From positions 1-64,000 of the forward strand of contig NZ_MBKP01000007.1 of the NCBI RefSeq assembly GCF_002243045.1: a stretch of DNA of 64,000 bases. Reading direction: 5' to 3'. The stretch comes from Methanolobus psychrotolerans. Its GTDB lineage: Archaea; Halobacteriota; Methanosarcinia; Methanosarcinales; Methanosarcinaceae. Shown here piece by piece: positions 15,210 through 24,413 of this stretch. Below the pieces are notes generated by a model. That model was given only the letters and a program-made list of their open reading frames with translations, had not been told where the DNA came from and searched no databases. A program made the position numbers and the translations under genes. Positions within the stretch are counted from its first letter, which is position 1. Every line of letters begins with the position of its first letter.

Positions 15210-17483
15210 CTATCTTTTATACTCTCCGCCCACAATTTCCCGGATCTTGGCTGCGGTCTTCGGTCCTATGTTATCAACAGTTAGTAACTCCTCATAGCTT
15301 GCTTTCATCACATTTTCCACTGAGCCAAAACGATGAAGCAGATTCCGGGCAGCTTTAGGTCCGATATCTGATATTGAAGAGACGATATATTCCTGCTGTT
15401 GCGGCAACATTGGTGCAGATTTTTTCCCGTGCATGTTCACTTCTCTTTTTTCGTCAGTTTGCTCTCTTTTAGCTATCTGTACCAACATGGCTGCTGTGTC
15501 TTCCGCGTCCCGGGTATAAAAAAGTGAAACTCCGAAATCAAGGGATATTGAAGCTAATGCACCATGAATTGCATTGGGATTGATTCCCCTGCAATTGAAC
15601 AGGTTATCGCCTTCCACAACAAGTATTGGTTTATCATATACTCTGGAGAGATTCGCAATTTGTTCGAAGAGCTTTTGCTCTATAAGTGAACTGACAAAAT
15701 CCTGTGATTCCTTTCTTTCAACAGCTATGCGGTCACTGAGGATGTAATCTCCTACTTCCAGAGTCCTGACAATTATCTCTGTACCTTTCCTGTCCAGATT
15801 GCGCGCAACCGGACTGCGCATCTCTCTTTGGTCAACTATTATCCTGATGTTGCCGTTATTACTTTCATTGTTGTATTCGAACAATGTTTTCTGTTCATCT
15901 TCAGGTATGTCGGTTGTAAAATCTTCTGCAATGGAATTATTCTTTCTTGCAGGCATAGATGCCTGAAGTTCTTTCATGTTGCTTTGCATCTTCCTTTCCC
16001 TGGAAAGGCTGCTCCAGTAGTAACCTTCATCCCGGGTTCCCTTTGTGACCAGCACCATCACACGACCTCGGTGCTTTCGTCCGGTTCTGCCTTTTCTCTG
16101 GATACTTCTTATCTCAGAGGGAATGGGTTCATAGAAAAGGACGAGGTCTGTGGACGGGATATCAAGTCCTTCCTCTGCTACAGATGTTGCCACAAGGACA
16201 TTATAATCTCCTGCCTTGAACTGCTCGATTATCTCTACCTGCTGTTTCTGTGTCAGTCCTTTATCCTTGTATTTTGATGCCTGGCCCACAAACCTCACAG
16301 GTCGTATTCCTTCAATCTCTGAGAGTGCATTTGTGATCATCTCAGCAGTGTCCCGATAATTCGCAAAGACTATCACTCTGGAATGTGGCTTACCTTCAAG
16401 CTCTTCACTAACTATTCTCTTTACATGTTCCAGTTTGGGATGCTCCAGTTCACAGTCTTTCAGGCGTCGTGCTACCTGCCTGATATACAGATCCTCAGCA
16501 AGGCGTTTTGAAGCTTTACTGCCGCTTTTGGAATAAGCTTCGTTGTCAAGCCTTTCCATGTACATGCGTAGTGATTCAAGCCCCTGCGTCTCTATAATCT
16601 CAACTGCATGATTCACTTTCAGGATCTCTGCCAGTAGTGATATTGCCCCGTAAACAGAAGGGTCGGGAAAACCCCGCAGTTCTCCCTGGAGTTTTGCCTG
16701 TAGTCCGAGGAGGTCTTTTTTTGAGACATATTTCTGGTTGTGTATGGGGTATCCAAGCTCGATCAGTTTTTTGAACCTGTCCTCAAGTACTTTGTCAAGC
16801 AAGTCCTTTATCTCCTTCATCCCGTCAGGCAGATCGATGCGCATCCATTCGATATCTTTTTTGTGGATATATGGGGTGACATCTTTATCTGTTTCTGTTT
16901 TCACTGCAACAGATTCGATATGCAGTGACTGGCAAACCTCTGCTATTTTCTCATCAGAACTTCCGGGACTTGCTGTGATCCCAAGACACAGAGGATTTTT
17001 TGCGGTTTCAAAGTACTTCTCAGCGATGTATGTATATGCGTAATTTCCAACTGACCTGTGTGCTTCATCAAAGGTTATGTGAGTGACATCCTCAAGGCTT
17101 ATTCTTTTTGTGAGGATATCATTTTCAATTACCTGAGGGGTTGATATAATGACCTTTCCTTTATTCCATAATTCCGATCTTTTATCAGGATTAACACTGC
17201 CTGTAAATGTCAGTATTTCCTCTTCCGGAATATTGAACACATTTTTAAAGAAAGAAGCGTGCTGCTCAACAAGTGGTTTTGTAGGTGAGAGCACCATCAC
17301 CTTGCCACCGTATTTTTCAAGCCGCGAGGCCATTACAAGCATGGATATGACAGTTTTGCCAAGGCCTGTTGGAAGTACAACCAATGTGGATGTATCAAGT
17401 GCTTTGCCTGCCAGATCAAGCTGGTATAGCCGCTGCTCTACGGTATCTGATTTTATCAAAGGGTGTCTTATGTATTCCGGCAT
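15210..17483 (-). CDS. hef: Hef helicase/nuclease (FANCM/XPF type)
   Basis: DNA repair enzyme that unwinds and cuts stalled fork structures. The N-terminal SF2 helicase has the Walker A VLPTGLGKTVIS at about 36-47 and a DEAH box in THITFDEAHRS; the helical insert and the QRKGRTGRKHRGRV motif VI follow near 490. The C-terminal XPF nuclease has the ERK motif (AVERKESQDFVSSL) with the earlier IIVDQREMRSPV, and the last 60 residues hold a helix-hairpin-helix pair. Length (757) is in the family range. The start ATG 17483 lacks a strong ribosome site. It stands alone between the zinc-ribbon gene and glyS. Confidence 0.95.
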   Translation of the reverse strand: MPEYIRHPLIKSDTVEQRLYQLDLAGKALDTSTLVVLPTGLGKTVISMLVMASRLEKYGGKVMVLSPTKPLVEQHASFFKNVFNIPEEEILTFTGSVNPDKRSELWNKGKVIISTPQVIENDILTKRISLEDVTHITFDEAHRSVGNYAYTYIAEKYFETAKNPLCLGITASPGSSDEKIAEVCQSLHIESVAVKTETDKDVTPYIHKKDIEWMRIDLPDGMKEIKDLLDKVLEDRFKKLIELGYPIHNQKYVSKKDLLGLQAKLQGELRGFPDPSVYGAISLLAEILKVNHAVEIIETQGLESLRMYMERLDNEAYSKSGSKASKRLAEDLYIRQVARRLKDCELEHPKLEHVKRIVSEELEGKPHSRVIVFANYRDTAEMITNALSEIEGIRPVRFVGQASKYKDKGLTQKQQVEIIEQFKAGDYNVLVATSVAEEGLDIPSTDLVLFYEPIPSEIRSIQRKGRTGRKHRGRVMVLVTKGTRDEGYYWSSLSRERKMQSNMKELQASMPARKNNSIAEDFTTDIPEDEQKTLFEYNNESNNGNIRIIVDQREMRSPVARNLDRKGTEIIVRTLEVGDYILSDRIAVERKESQDFVSSLIEQKLFEQIANLSRVYDKPILVVEGDNLFNCRGINPNAIHGALASISLDFGVSLFYTRDAEDTAAMLVQIAKREQTDEKREVNMHGKKSAPMLPQQQEYIVSSISDIGPKAARNLLHRFGSVENVMKASYEELLTVDNIGPKTAAKIREIVGGEYKR

Positions 17484-17555
17484 GTCTATGGCTCTAGGTT
17501 TGCCATATATACACTCTTCAGACTTTTAAACCTGAGCTAAGCAAGGTGAAAGTAT

Positions 17556-19304
17556 TTAGAGTGCCTTTCCGGCACTCTCAAAATCCCTGCCAATGTATAT
17601 CATTTCATAGAGCAGGTCTGCTATCCCCTCAATAGGAGCACGGACCTGTTTCATGCTGTCCCTGTCCCTTATGGTCACAGTATTGTCTTCAAGTGTGTCA
17701 TAGTCGATGGTGATGGAATAAGGTGTTCCTATCTCATCATTTCTCCTGTAGCGTCTTCCAATGGTGCCGGAGTCGTCATAGGATACAAGCAGTCCTTTCT
17801 GCTTGATCTGAATCTCCACATTCTTTGCAGGAGTAATGAGTTCTTCTCTTGTAAGAAGTGGAAGGACAGCTACCTGGACAGGTGCGACCTCTTTTTTAAG
17901 TCTCATTACTATCCTTGCTTCTTCTTCTTCCGTGTCATCCTTTCCGGCAACCATTTCTTCTTCAAAGGCATGTTCCATGGTGGAATAGAATATCCTGTCA
18001 ATTCCGTAGGATGGTTCTATTACATGGGGGATGATGTTCTCTCCGCTGATCTTCACAGTCTCTTCTGCAAACTCAACGATTTCCTTTGGAACTATGAGCT
18101 CTTCCCCATCTACTGTTACTTTGATGTTATCTTTTTCCAGCTCTTCCACGCTCATAGCTTTCAATGCCTCAGCTATATCTTTTGCCTTGCCTTTAAAGAG
18201 CGGTCCGAGTTTTCCCATATTGGGTTTGACCACGAACTGGGTGACCATCTTAGGCTCACTGTATTCTCTGTAAATAGAAAGCTCGGTCTTGCTGACAGCA
18301 GCATGCGCCTTCAGGTCGTAATCGGTCCTGTCTGCGATTCCAACCACTTCGACCCATCCGAATCTGTCTGTCTCTATCTCCGCATCCCAGCAATCGATCG
18401 CATAGTGTGCCATCTCATCTTTCTTATGCTGCCTGAACCTGAGTTTGTCGGCTACTATTCCTACACGCTGGAGGAAATGATTGGTAAGTCCTATCTGGTA
18501 TGCCAGGAACTCGTGAGCTATAATTCCTTTCTCTACAGCTTCAGCAAGTGACATCTTATCGACAATTCCTCTGTCCTGGGCTTCATCTGAATAGAGGTTG
18601 ACCAAAGTATCAGCAAACCGGCTGAAATTGGTATGTTTCTTATCATTTGGGTCGATGAATATCTCTGCTTCTGCCTGTGTGAATTCTCTCAGTCTTATGA
18701 CTCCCTGCCTTGGGGATATCTCATTACGGTATGATTTTCCAATCTGGGTTGCACCGAATGGGAGTTTATCGCGGTAGAAGCGGGCAAGCCTCAAAAAGTC
18801 CACGAACATTCCTTGTGCGGTTTCAGGACGCATATATCCCTGTCTGCCTGAGCCTGGACCTATCTGCGTCTTGAACATAAGGTTAAATTCATATGTCTCG
18901 CCAAGCTCACCTTCACATTCTGGACACCTTACATTGTTTTCCCTGATTACTTTGTCCAGTTCCTTGTCACTGAGCGTATCTGCCACCGCTACTATTTTAT
19001 CCACAAGATGGTCCGCCCTGAAGGCTTCGCCACAGTTCTTACACTCACAGAGAGGGTCTGAGAATCCGCCTACATGTCCGGATGCAATGAACACTTCTTC
19101 TATACCTACAGTGGGTGCCTCGATCTCCATGTAGCCTTCCTGGACAACATATGTTTCTCTCCATATCTGCTCGATTCTTCGTTTCAGGGTGCTCCCAAGA
19201 GGCCCGTAATCGTAAAATCCGGCTGTACCGCCATAAAGTTCAAAAGAGTTCCATAAGAACCCCCGGCGTTTCGCCATTTCTATTACCTGCTCATATTTAT
19301 CCAT
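17556..19304 (-). CDS. glyS: glycyl-tRNA synthetase (alpha2, class II)
   Basis: Charges tRNA-Gly. The start EMAKRRGFLWNSFELYGG and the motif 2 region GKSYRNEISPRQGVIRLREFTQAE are classic for the archaeal/eukaryotic dimeric form. A zinc-like CxxC pair occurs in the insert (CECKNCGEAF and VRCPECEGELGE), and the anticodon-binding domain follows from about residue 470 (VAPVQVAVLPLLTREEL). The length is 582. ATG 19304 follows GAGGAAACTCT, a good ribosome site. The gene is monocistronic; its upstream region holds a candidate small RNA on the other strand. Confidence 0.96.
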   Translation of the reverse strand: MDKYEQVIEMAKRRGFLWNSFELYGGTAGFYDYGPLGSTLKRRIEQIWRETYVVQEGYMEIEAPTVGIEEVFIASGHVGGFSDPLCECKNCGEAFRADHLVDKIVAVADTLSDKELDKVIRENNVRCPECEGELGETYEFNLMFKTQIGPGSGRQGYMRPETAQGMFVDFLRLARFYRDKLPFGATQIGKSYRNEISPRQGVIRLREFTQAEAEIFIDPNDKKHTNFSRFADTLVNLYSDEAQDRGIVDKMSLAEAVEKGIIAHEFLAYQIGLTNHFLQRVGIVADKLRFRQHKKDEMAHYAIDCWDAEIETDRFGWVEVVGIADRTDYDLKAHAAVSKTELSIYREYSEPKMVTQFVVKPNMGKLGPLFKGKAKDIAEALKAMSVEELEKDNIKVTVDGEELIVPKEIVEFAEETVKISGENIIPHVIEPSYGIDRIFYSTMEHAFEEEMVAGKDDTEEEEARIVMRLKKEVAPVQVAVLPLLTREELITPAKNVEIQIKQKGLLVSYDDSGTIGRRYRRNDEIGTPYSITIDYDTLEDNTVTIRDRDSMKQVRAPIEGIADLLYEMIYIGRDFESAGKAL

Positions 19305-19472
19305 AGAGTTTCCTCTGAATTATTGTATTATTATGAATCCATCGATATGTCCATTACATTTAATGGTAACGAAAGTAGTTTGAAAACATCATGAACATAT
19401 AATTCTTAAATAATGGCGTTATTATGTAAAAGTGGTTTCATTAATCTTATATGCATGTTCATACATCGTATG

Positions 19473-19577
19473 TTTGAGCAAGGTCGAATCTCAATCAAAT
19501 CATATCATATCGTACCACCATCTTATATGATTCAATTGGTCATTTCAACACTGGCCTTGCTCTTACTGTCTTTTTTT
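19473..19577 (+). ncRNA. candidate structured small RNA
   Basis: In the 428-base gap 19305-19732 one segment looks like a small RNA gene on the plus strand. CTTATATG at 19446-19453 could be its TATA box, placing a start near 19473. GAGCAAGGTC (19475-19484) pairs with GGCCTTGCTC (19553-19562), a 10-bp closing helix with one G-U. Inside it AATCATAT (19498-19505) pairs with ATATGATT (19525-19532), leaving a 19-base loop with GTACCACCATC. TTACTGTC and seven T (19571-19577) follow. The loop could pair with GGTGG-type ribosome sites. I see no credible reading frame here. All of this is inferred from pairing and signals. Confidence 0.4.
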
Positions 19578-19664
19578 ATGGTAAGATCTTCGAATGCTTA
19601 GTTTCTCTTATATTTGGGCAATCTCTTCGGTTATGGCAATTTATCTTGTAAGGCAGGACATTGT

Positions 19665-19712
19665 AAAAAAGAATGTATGTGTGGAAACCAAACAAAACCC
19701 CCCTGTTTCCAC
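19665..19712 (-). terminator. terminator of the ADH-synthase paralogue
   Basis: GTGGAAAC and GTTTCCAC form a perfect 8-bp stem with a 16-base loop, 21 bases past the stop of the minus-strand gene. A run of T follows about ten bases after the stem on the minus strand. Confidence 0.5.
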
Positions 19713-19732
19713 TGGAGCATAAACCTTTCAAA

Positions 19733-20527
19733 TTATTCAGATTCAAGTGCCTCTTCTACGGTCATTCCTTTGTGTGCTATTTTGGAAATGTATGACACAA
19801 GCTTTGTAGGGTCATCTGACTGGAATACATTTCTTCCAATGGCAACACCTTTTCCTCCTGCCTGAAGCGAATCGTATACCATTTCAAGAAGCTCCTTTTC
19901 AGTATCCATTCTTGGACCGCCTGCAATAACTACTGGTACGGGGCATCCCATGACCACTTCTTTAAAAGAGTCGATGTCGCCAGTGTAATTTGTCTTGACA
20001 ATATCAGCACCAAGTTCTGCTCCAATCCTGGCTGCATGTTTGACATACTCTACGTCGTGTTCGGAAGTTACTTTTGCGCCTCTTGGATACATCATAGCAA
20101 GTAATGGCATGCCCCATTCGTCACACTGGCGGGCAACATATCCCATATCCTGAAGCATTTTTGCTTCATCTTCCGCACCTACATTCACGTGAATGGATAC
20201 GGCATCAGCACCTACTTTTATAGCTTCTTCAATTGTTGTAACGAGAACCTTGTGGTTCGGGTCAGGTCCAAGGGATGTTGATGCTGACAGGTGAATGATA
20301 AGCCCTATGTCTTTTCCATATCCTCTGTGTCCGTGCTTTGGAAGACCCATGTGTCCCAGTACTGCATTTGCTCCTCCATCTGCAACCTTGTTGACTGTGG
20401 TAGGCAGATCTATGATTCCTTTTATAGGGCCGGCACCAACGCCGTGGTCCATAGGGATTATTATAGTATTGCCTGTATTGCGGTCGAAGATCCTTTCCAT
20501 CCTGACAGATTTGCCAATTTCACTCAT
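19733..20527 (-). CDS. ADH synthase / class I aldolase paralogue
   Basis: A 264-residue TIM-barrel aldolase of the DeoC/FbaB class, closely related to the aroA' product at 37.7 kb. Shared blocks include [14 protein letters not shown] near 22-35, [43 protein letters not shown] and [15 protein letters not shown]; the Lys of that last block is the expected Schiff-base residue. It is therefore either a second 2-amino-3,7-dideoxy-hept-6-ulosonate synthase or a fructose-1,6-bisphosphate aldolase. It differs from the aro copy at [11 protein letters not shown] against [11 protein letters not shown] and is not linked to aro genes. The minus-strand neighbour upstream is dut. I favour aldolase-type activity but cannot decide. 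Confidence 0.85.
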   Translation of the reverse strand: MSEIGKSVRMERIFDRNTGNTIIIPMDHGVGAGPIKGIIDLPTTVNKVADGGANAVLGHMGLPKHGHRGYGKDIGLIIHLSASTSLGPDPNHKVLVTTIEEAIKVGADAVSIHVNVGAEDEAKMLQDMGYVARQCDEWGMPLLAMMYPRGAKVTSEHDVEYVKHAARIGAELGADIVKTNYTGDIDSFKEVVMGCPVPVVIAGGPRMDTEKELLEMVYDSLQAGGKGVAIGRNVFQSDDPTKLVSYISKIAHKGMTVEEALESE

Positions 20528-20581
20528 GATTGCGTCATTGCTCTAATTATAGATAATCCTAACGTGAATAAGGGAGTCGTG

Positions 20582-21094
20582 TCACAGGTTCTCATGCTGG
20601 TATTTGCCACAATATCCCTCTGCAAGTTCACTATGGAGGTTGAAGAATAATAATTGCATAACACGGGCATTCCTTTTCAGCCTGAATCCATATGGATTGT
20701 GTACAACCAGCATTGATTCGCTCCTGCCTCTGTATCCTGAATCCCAGACCGCTGTTCCTATATTTGCACCGCACCGAAGGAGGGTCGATCTTGGCCTGGC
20801 GATAGCCGCAAGGTCAAGAGGGATGTTAACAATTTCGTTAAAAGTAATCTTATATGTTCCCTGTTCAAGCTGCGCCCACCCGCTGTCATCGAAATCTATT
20901 GGCACAGTAGATGGGGTTTCCCTTTCACTGTTATCAAAATCTACTGCTCCGGCGTTGCTAAATGTCTCTATGCTTTTGAGAGTAAGTTCTACGCTGTTTG
21001 GCTGAAGCTGGGTTTCAGTGTCTATCATTTTCTCAACGAGTGGTATGTCGCGGTTGATCATTGCTCTGAGCTCATTCCTTGATAAGAGGGTCAT
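20582..21094 (-). CDS. dut: dUTPase of the dCTP deaminase fold
   Basis: Hydrolyses dUTP to dUMP and so keeps uracil out of DNA. The 170-residue protein has the trimeric dCTP deaminase/dUTPase fold signatures: ARPRSTLLRCGANIGTAVWDSGYRGRSESMLVV at about 102-134 and the C-terminal MQLLFFNLHSELAEGYCGKYQ tail that closes the active site. The general pattern fits the Methanosarcina-type dUTPase, as I recall it, better than a true dCTP deaminase, but this is from memory. It starts with MTLLSRNELR at 21094 and is read towards the aldolase paralogue 54 bases away, so the two could be one operon. Confidence 0.85.
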   Translation of the reverse strand: MTLLSRNELRAMINRDIPLVEKMIDTETQLQPNSVELTLKSIETFSNAGAVDFDNSERETPSTVPIDFDDSGWAQLEQGTYKITFNEIVNIPLDLAAIARPRSTLLRCGANIGTAVWDSGYRGRSESMLVVHNPYGFRLKRNARVMQLLFFNLHSELAEGYCGKYQHENL

Positions 21095-21233
21095 GGTTGT
21101 AGGTTTATTTGATTGGATATAATTATTTGGAATCTTGTTTTCTGCACGAGCGTGTATTATCTTTAATACATACTATTGTAAACCAATTAATTTATATGTA
21201 TTACCACTTATCTATAGTGTGGTGAGTTTGAAG

Positions 21234-21545
21234 ATGTTTCCATTATCCTTCTTCCACGGTGTATACCAAGGGGTGGGTATGGGAGCTTGTAACGAATTGC
21301 AAAAGAGGAAATTTGAAGGAGTGAATGAAGTGAGCAGTACGGATCTTGTAAAATATGGGAGCAGGCCTGAGCTTCTTTTCCGTGTGAGTTTGAGTCCAGA
21401 CGGGACTACTTATCAGAAAGAAGTGTCTCTTGTTTTCCCTAAATATGTAAGTGCAGATCTTCCTCATTACAAAGAGGAATATATGGCCCAAATCCCTGAA
21501 GGTACGCCTACCGAAATGAAGTGGCATTTCTGTTTAGAGGATTGA
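21234..21545 (+). CDS. conserved-looking small protein, unknown
   Basis: I place the start at ATG 21234, which has GGTGAG seven bases before it and a TATA-like TTTATATG at 21191-21198; this gives 103 residues. GTG 21330, eight bases after GGAG, would give a 71-residue protein, and only this later part looks well folded: LVKYGSRPELLFRVSLSPDGTTYQKEVSLVFPKYVSADLPHYKEEYMAQIPEGTP. It looks like a small beta-rich domain. No family is recognised. A hairpin terminator overlaps its stop, which supports a real transcription unit. Confidence 0.6.
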   Translation: MFPLSFFHGVYQGVGMGACNELQKRKFEGVNEVSSTDLVKYGSRPELLFRVSLSPDGTTYQKEVSLVFPKYVSADLPHYKEEYMAQIPEGTPTEMKWHFCLED

Positions 21546-21568
21546 TTTAAAAATCCTCTCTGTTTTAT
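21536..21568 (+). terminator. terminator overlapping the small gene's stop
   Basis: AGAGGATT and AATCCTCT pair perfectly over 8 bases with an 8-base loop; the stop codon at 21543-21545 is inside. CTGTTTTATTT follows. Confidence 0.65.
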
Positions 21569-21777
21569 TTGATCAAGACTTCTTTATTTATGACGGTCTT
21601 ATGTCCAGATTATCTGTTCAATAAAAGCATATTCATATAATATGGCACACCAATAATGGTAATGGGTGGTCAAATTACTTAGTATTGCATCTGTGGGTCT
21701 TTATTATTGTTTAAATTTAGTCGATCAAGTGTGTCGTTTGTCATTTGATTATAATTGCTATATCGGGGCAAAGCCGG

Positions 21778-23670
21778 ATGGTTCGAATGGATGAATCTTC
21801 GGATGAACTGGATCCAATCCCGGAGGAAGGTACAGTCGATGACCCCTCCATTACAGACTCTGTGATATCTGAGATTGGCGGATATTTGTGCATATCTTAC
21901 AGTGGGCAAATACTGGAAGTAAACGAGGCATACTGTCATCTCAGTGGTTATTCCCGTGAAGAACTTCTGGGGATGGTACTGAAGGATCTGGATGCAAGTG
22001 AGTGCAGGGACGATCTGGTTGGTAATCTGGTTTCGATCATAGAACAAAGCAAAGGTCATTTCGAATTAACCCATCGTACAAAGGATGGCAGGCTTGTGGA
22101 TCTGGAAGTGACTGCAGCTTATGTAGAGTATCCTGACCATTTTTTCATTTTTATTTTAAAGGATATCACTGGTCTTACTCTTACTGATAAATTCTTCCTG
22201 GAAAAGGGAGATACCTACAGATCTTTGTTCAAACATAATAAGGCAGTTATGCTTGTGATTAATCCTGAGAACTTTGAGATAATCGATGCTAATATTGCTG
22301 CCTGCAAATACTACGGATGGCCACTGGAAGAAATAACCCGTAAGAAAATACATGAAATTAATACTCTCTCTCAGGAAGGTATTCAGGCTGAAATGCAAAA
22401 TGCTGTAAATGAAAAGAGGAATTATTTCCTTTTCAAGCATAAGCTTGCAAACGAGGATATCCGGGATGTAGAAGTCTATAGCAGCCCGGTGACTGTCAAT
22501 TCACAAAACCTGTTGTATTCAGTTATCCATGATATTACTGAGCGCAAGCTGGCAGAAGATGAATTGAGAACAAGGGAAATGCAGTTCAGGACTGCACAAA
22601 AAGTAGGACATATAGGGAGTTGGGGCATTGATCTGAATTCAGGCAATGTTTTTGCCTCGGAGGAAGCTTTCCGGATATATGGTCTTAATACAAAGACTAT
22701 TACGATCGATGATATACAGCAAATACCATTGTCTGACTATCGTCCGATGCTGGATGAAACTTTAAAAAGCCTAATCAGAGAACAAACTCCATACGATGTT
22801 CTATTTAAGATAAAAAGGTCAAATGATGGTGCTATCCGTGATATTCATTCTGTTGCGGAGTATTATGCTAAAGGGAATACGGTTATAGGTACTATTCAGG
22901 ATATTACTGAACGAAAAATGGCTGAGGATGCGCTGCTACACGCAAAAATAGTTGCAGAGGCTGCAAACCGAAGTAAGGATGAATTTCTGGCGACCATGAG
23001 CCATGAGTTAAGGACTCCTCTCACATCGGTCATAGGTTTCTCGGACATACTTCTCGATAAAACGTTTGGCATTCTGGATGAAAAGCAAGTACGATATGTG
23101 AATCACATCTCGGATGCTGGTAAACATTTACTGAAACTTATTAACGATGTGCTTGACCTCTCAAAGGTTGAAGCTGGTAAAATGGAGCTACAGTATGAGT
23201 TTTTCTCAGTTTCTGATGCTGTTAATGAGGTAAAGACACTAATCTCTCCTCTTGCCATGGAGAAAAATATCCGTCTGGACGTTGAGGTTGACTCCCAGCT
23301 TGGAACCATCAATGCAGATAAAATAAAGTTCAAACAGATTTTGTATAACCTTGGAAGCAATGCCATTAAGTTTACTTCCCGCAAGGGTTCTGTGACGATA
23401 CATGCACGATGTGATGGTAACAATGTCCGGGTCAGTGTAAGGGATACGGGCATTGGCATCCCGAAAAGGGATATCGATAAACTCTTCCAGCCATTCAGAC
23501 AACTTGATTCTTATGCCACAAATGAGTATGCGGGGACAGGTCTTGGACTATCCCTTGTAAAAAAATTTGTTGAACTTCATGAAGGCAGGATATGGGTTGA
23601 AAGTAAGGTTGGTGAGGGGAGTAAATTCATTTTTTCGATTCCCGCCTGCTCATCTCCTCAAAAACAATAA
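21778..23670 (+). CDS. PAS-domain sensor histidine kinase
   Basis: A cytoplasmic sensor kinase of about 630 residues with no membrane span. Three PAS-type domains come first (near 30-145, 150-265 and 275-395; each ends in a DITxRK/DITGL-type strand). Then HisKA with SKDEFLATMSHELRTPLTSV (the His is the autophosphorylation site), and a HATPase domain with NLGSNAIKFT (N box), DTGIGIP (G1) and GTGLGLSLVKKF (G2). The start is uncertain: ATG 21778 and ATG 21787 lack strong ribosome sites, and a TTG at 21745 is also in frame. No response regulator lies next to it. The stimulus is unknown; cytoplasmic PAS domains often sense redox, gas or small ligands. Confidence 0.9.
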   Translation: MVRMDESSDELDPIPEEGTVDDPSITDSVISEIGGYLCISYSGQILEVNEAYCHLSGYSREELLGMVLKDLDASECRDDLVGNLVSIIEQSKGHFELTHRTKDGRLVDLEVTAAYVEYPDHFFIFILKDITGLTLTDKFFLEKGDTYRSLFKHNKAVMLVINPENFEIIDANIAACKYYGWPLEEITRKKIHEINTLSQEGIQAEMQNAVNEKRNYFLFKHKLANEDIRDVEVYSSPVTVNSQNLLYSVIHDITERKLAEDELRTREMQFRTAQKVGHIGSWGIDLNSGNVFASEEAFRIYGLNTKTITIDDIQQIPLSDYRPMLDETLKSLIREQTPYDVLFKIKRSNDGAIRDIHSVAEYYAKGNTVIGTIQDITERKMAEDALLHAKIVAEAANRSKDEFLATMSHELRTPLTSVIGFSDILLDKTFGILDEKQVRYVNHISDAGKHLLKLINDVLDLSKVEAGKMELQYEFFSVSDAVNEVKTLISPLAMEKNIRLDVEVDSQLGTINADKIKFKQILYNLGSNAIKFTSRKGSVTIHARCDGNNVRVSVRDTGIGIPKRDIDKLFQPFRQLDSYATNEYAGTGLGLSLVKKFVELHEGRIWVESKVGEGSKFIFSIPACSSPQKQ

Positions 23671-23710
23671 TCAAAATAGTCTATAGCAACACTGAATTAG
23701 AAAACGATAG

Positions 23711-23784
23711 TGGGCCCGCTGGAATTCGAATCCAGGACCTCCGCCGTGTGAAGGCGACGTCATGACCAGCTAGACCACGAGCCC
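23711..23784 (-). tRNA. tRNA-Val (anticodon CAC)
   Basis: The minus strand folds as a full cloverleaf: acceptor GGGCTCG with CGGGCCC (one G-T pair), anticodon stem CGCC/GGCG around loop TTCACAC (anticodon CAC), T arm with GATTCGAATTC, and discriminator A. No CCA is encoded. It sits alone between two sensor kinase loci; I see no repeated 3' end nearby that would mark an integration site. Confidence 0.95.
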
Positions 23785-23846
23785 AGACTAGAAAACAATA
23801 CGTCTGCCTCTCTATAAATCTGTCGTTACTTTCTTTCGGAATGAAC

Positions 23847-24047
23847 TTATGGATTGTTCTTTTTTCTTAGGAGGCTGTAAGTGATCAAGGCTACAATGAT
23901 GGCGCCTGAAAATATAGTAATTAACGCTGTTGTAGGCTCTAAATAAGTATACGTAATGATTGCTAAAAGGGTTCCAACGATCACTGCAATAGGTATAAGC
24001 AACGAATTTTGTTTCAGTGATTTTTCATCAATTTCGAATTGTGCCAT
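23847..24047 (-). CDS. small two-span membrane protein, unknown
   Basis: 66 residues with a short polar N-terminus (MAQFEIDEKSLKQNS) and two hydrophobic helices, LLIPIAVIVGTLLAIITY at about 16-33 and ALITIFSGAIIVALITYSLL at about 41-60, then a basic tail RKKNNP. The start ATG 24047 has GGGGATAGAT upstream; a longer frame to 24110 has none. The family is unknown. It is divergent from the second sensor kinase. Confidence 0.65.
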   Translation of the reverse strand: MAQFEIDEKSLKQNSLLIPIAVIVGTLLAIITYTYLEPTTALITIFSGAIIVALITYSLLRKKNNP

Positions 24048-24138
24048 ATCTATCCCCTTAAAATGTTTTACTATCTTTGGTAATATATATTTATTTATAT
24101 GAACTGGCACGTTATATATAGTTTTTCCTTCTTATTTT

Positions 24139-24154
24139 AATTGTTTAAACAATT
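24139..24154. promoter_or_regulatory. 16-base perfect palindrome, possible operator
   Basis: AATTGTTTAAACAATT reads the same on both strands. It lies in the 366-base gap 24048-24413 between the small membrane gene (minus) and the hybrid kinase (plus). A second inverted repeat, TATCAT-5-ATGATA, is at 24195-24211. The rest of the gap is AT-rich, with several TATA-like runs just before the kinase start, and holds no gene that I can see. Confidence 0.4.
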
Positions 24155-24413
24155 CGGTCCGAAAATACGATATTGTAACTGTTTCTTGGTAGTATATCAT
24201 GACTTATGATAATCAACAATACAACACACACTTTAGTAACTTTATTAAATCACATAATCAACGATTGCTCACAAAATTATATAATAATGTAATGTATATT
24301 TAGTATAGGGCAAATACTCAGGACTAACAAATCCCCATTGTACTATTAAAATGAAATTGAATCGCTATCATATAAAGCATATATAATTTGTATTCATACA
24401 AGGTCTATATAAT

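Noticed and set aside
17970-18551. 193-codon frame opposite glyS
   Set aside because: Fully inside a well-identified synthetase gene, in the complementary strand; no domain or ribosome site.
19413-19601. 62-codon frame in the glyS upstream gap
   Set aside because: No ribosome site, poor composition; the same stretch is better explained as a structured RNA candidate.
23711-23784. tRNA-Val as an integration site
   Set aside because: No repeated tRNA 3' end, integrase or foreign genes were found on either side.
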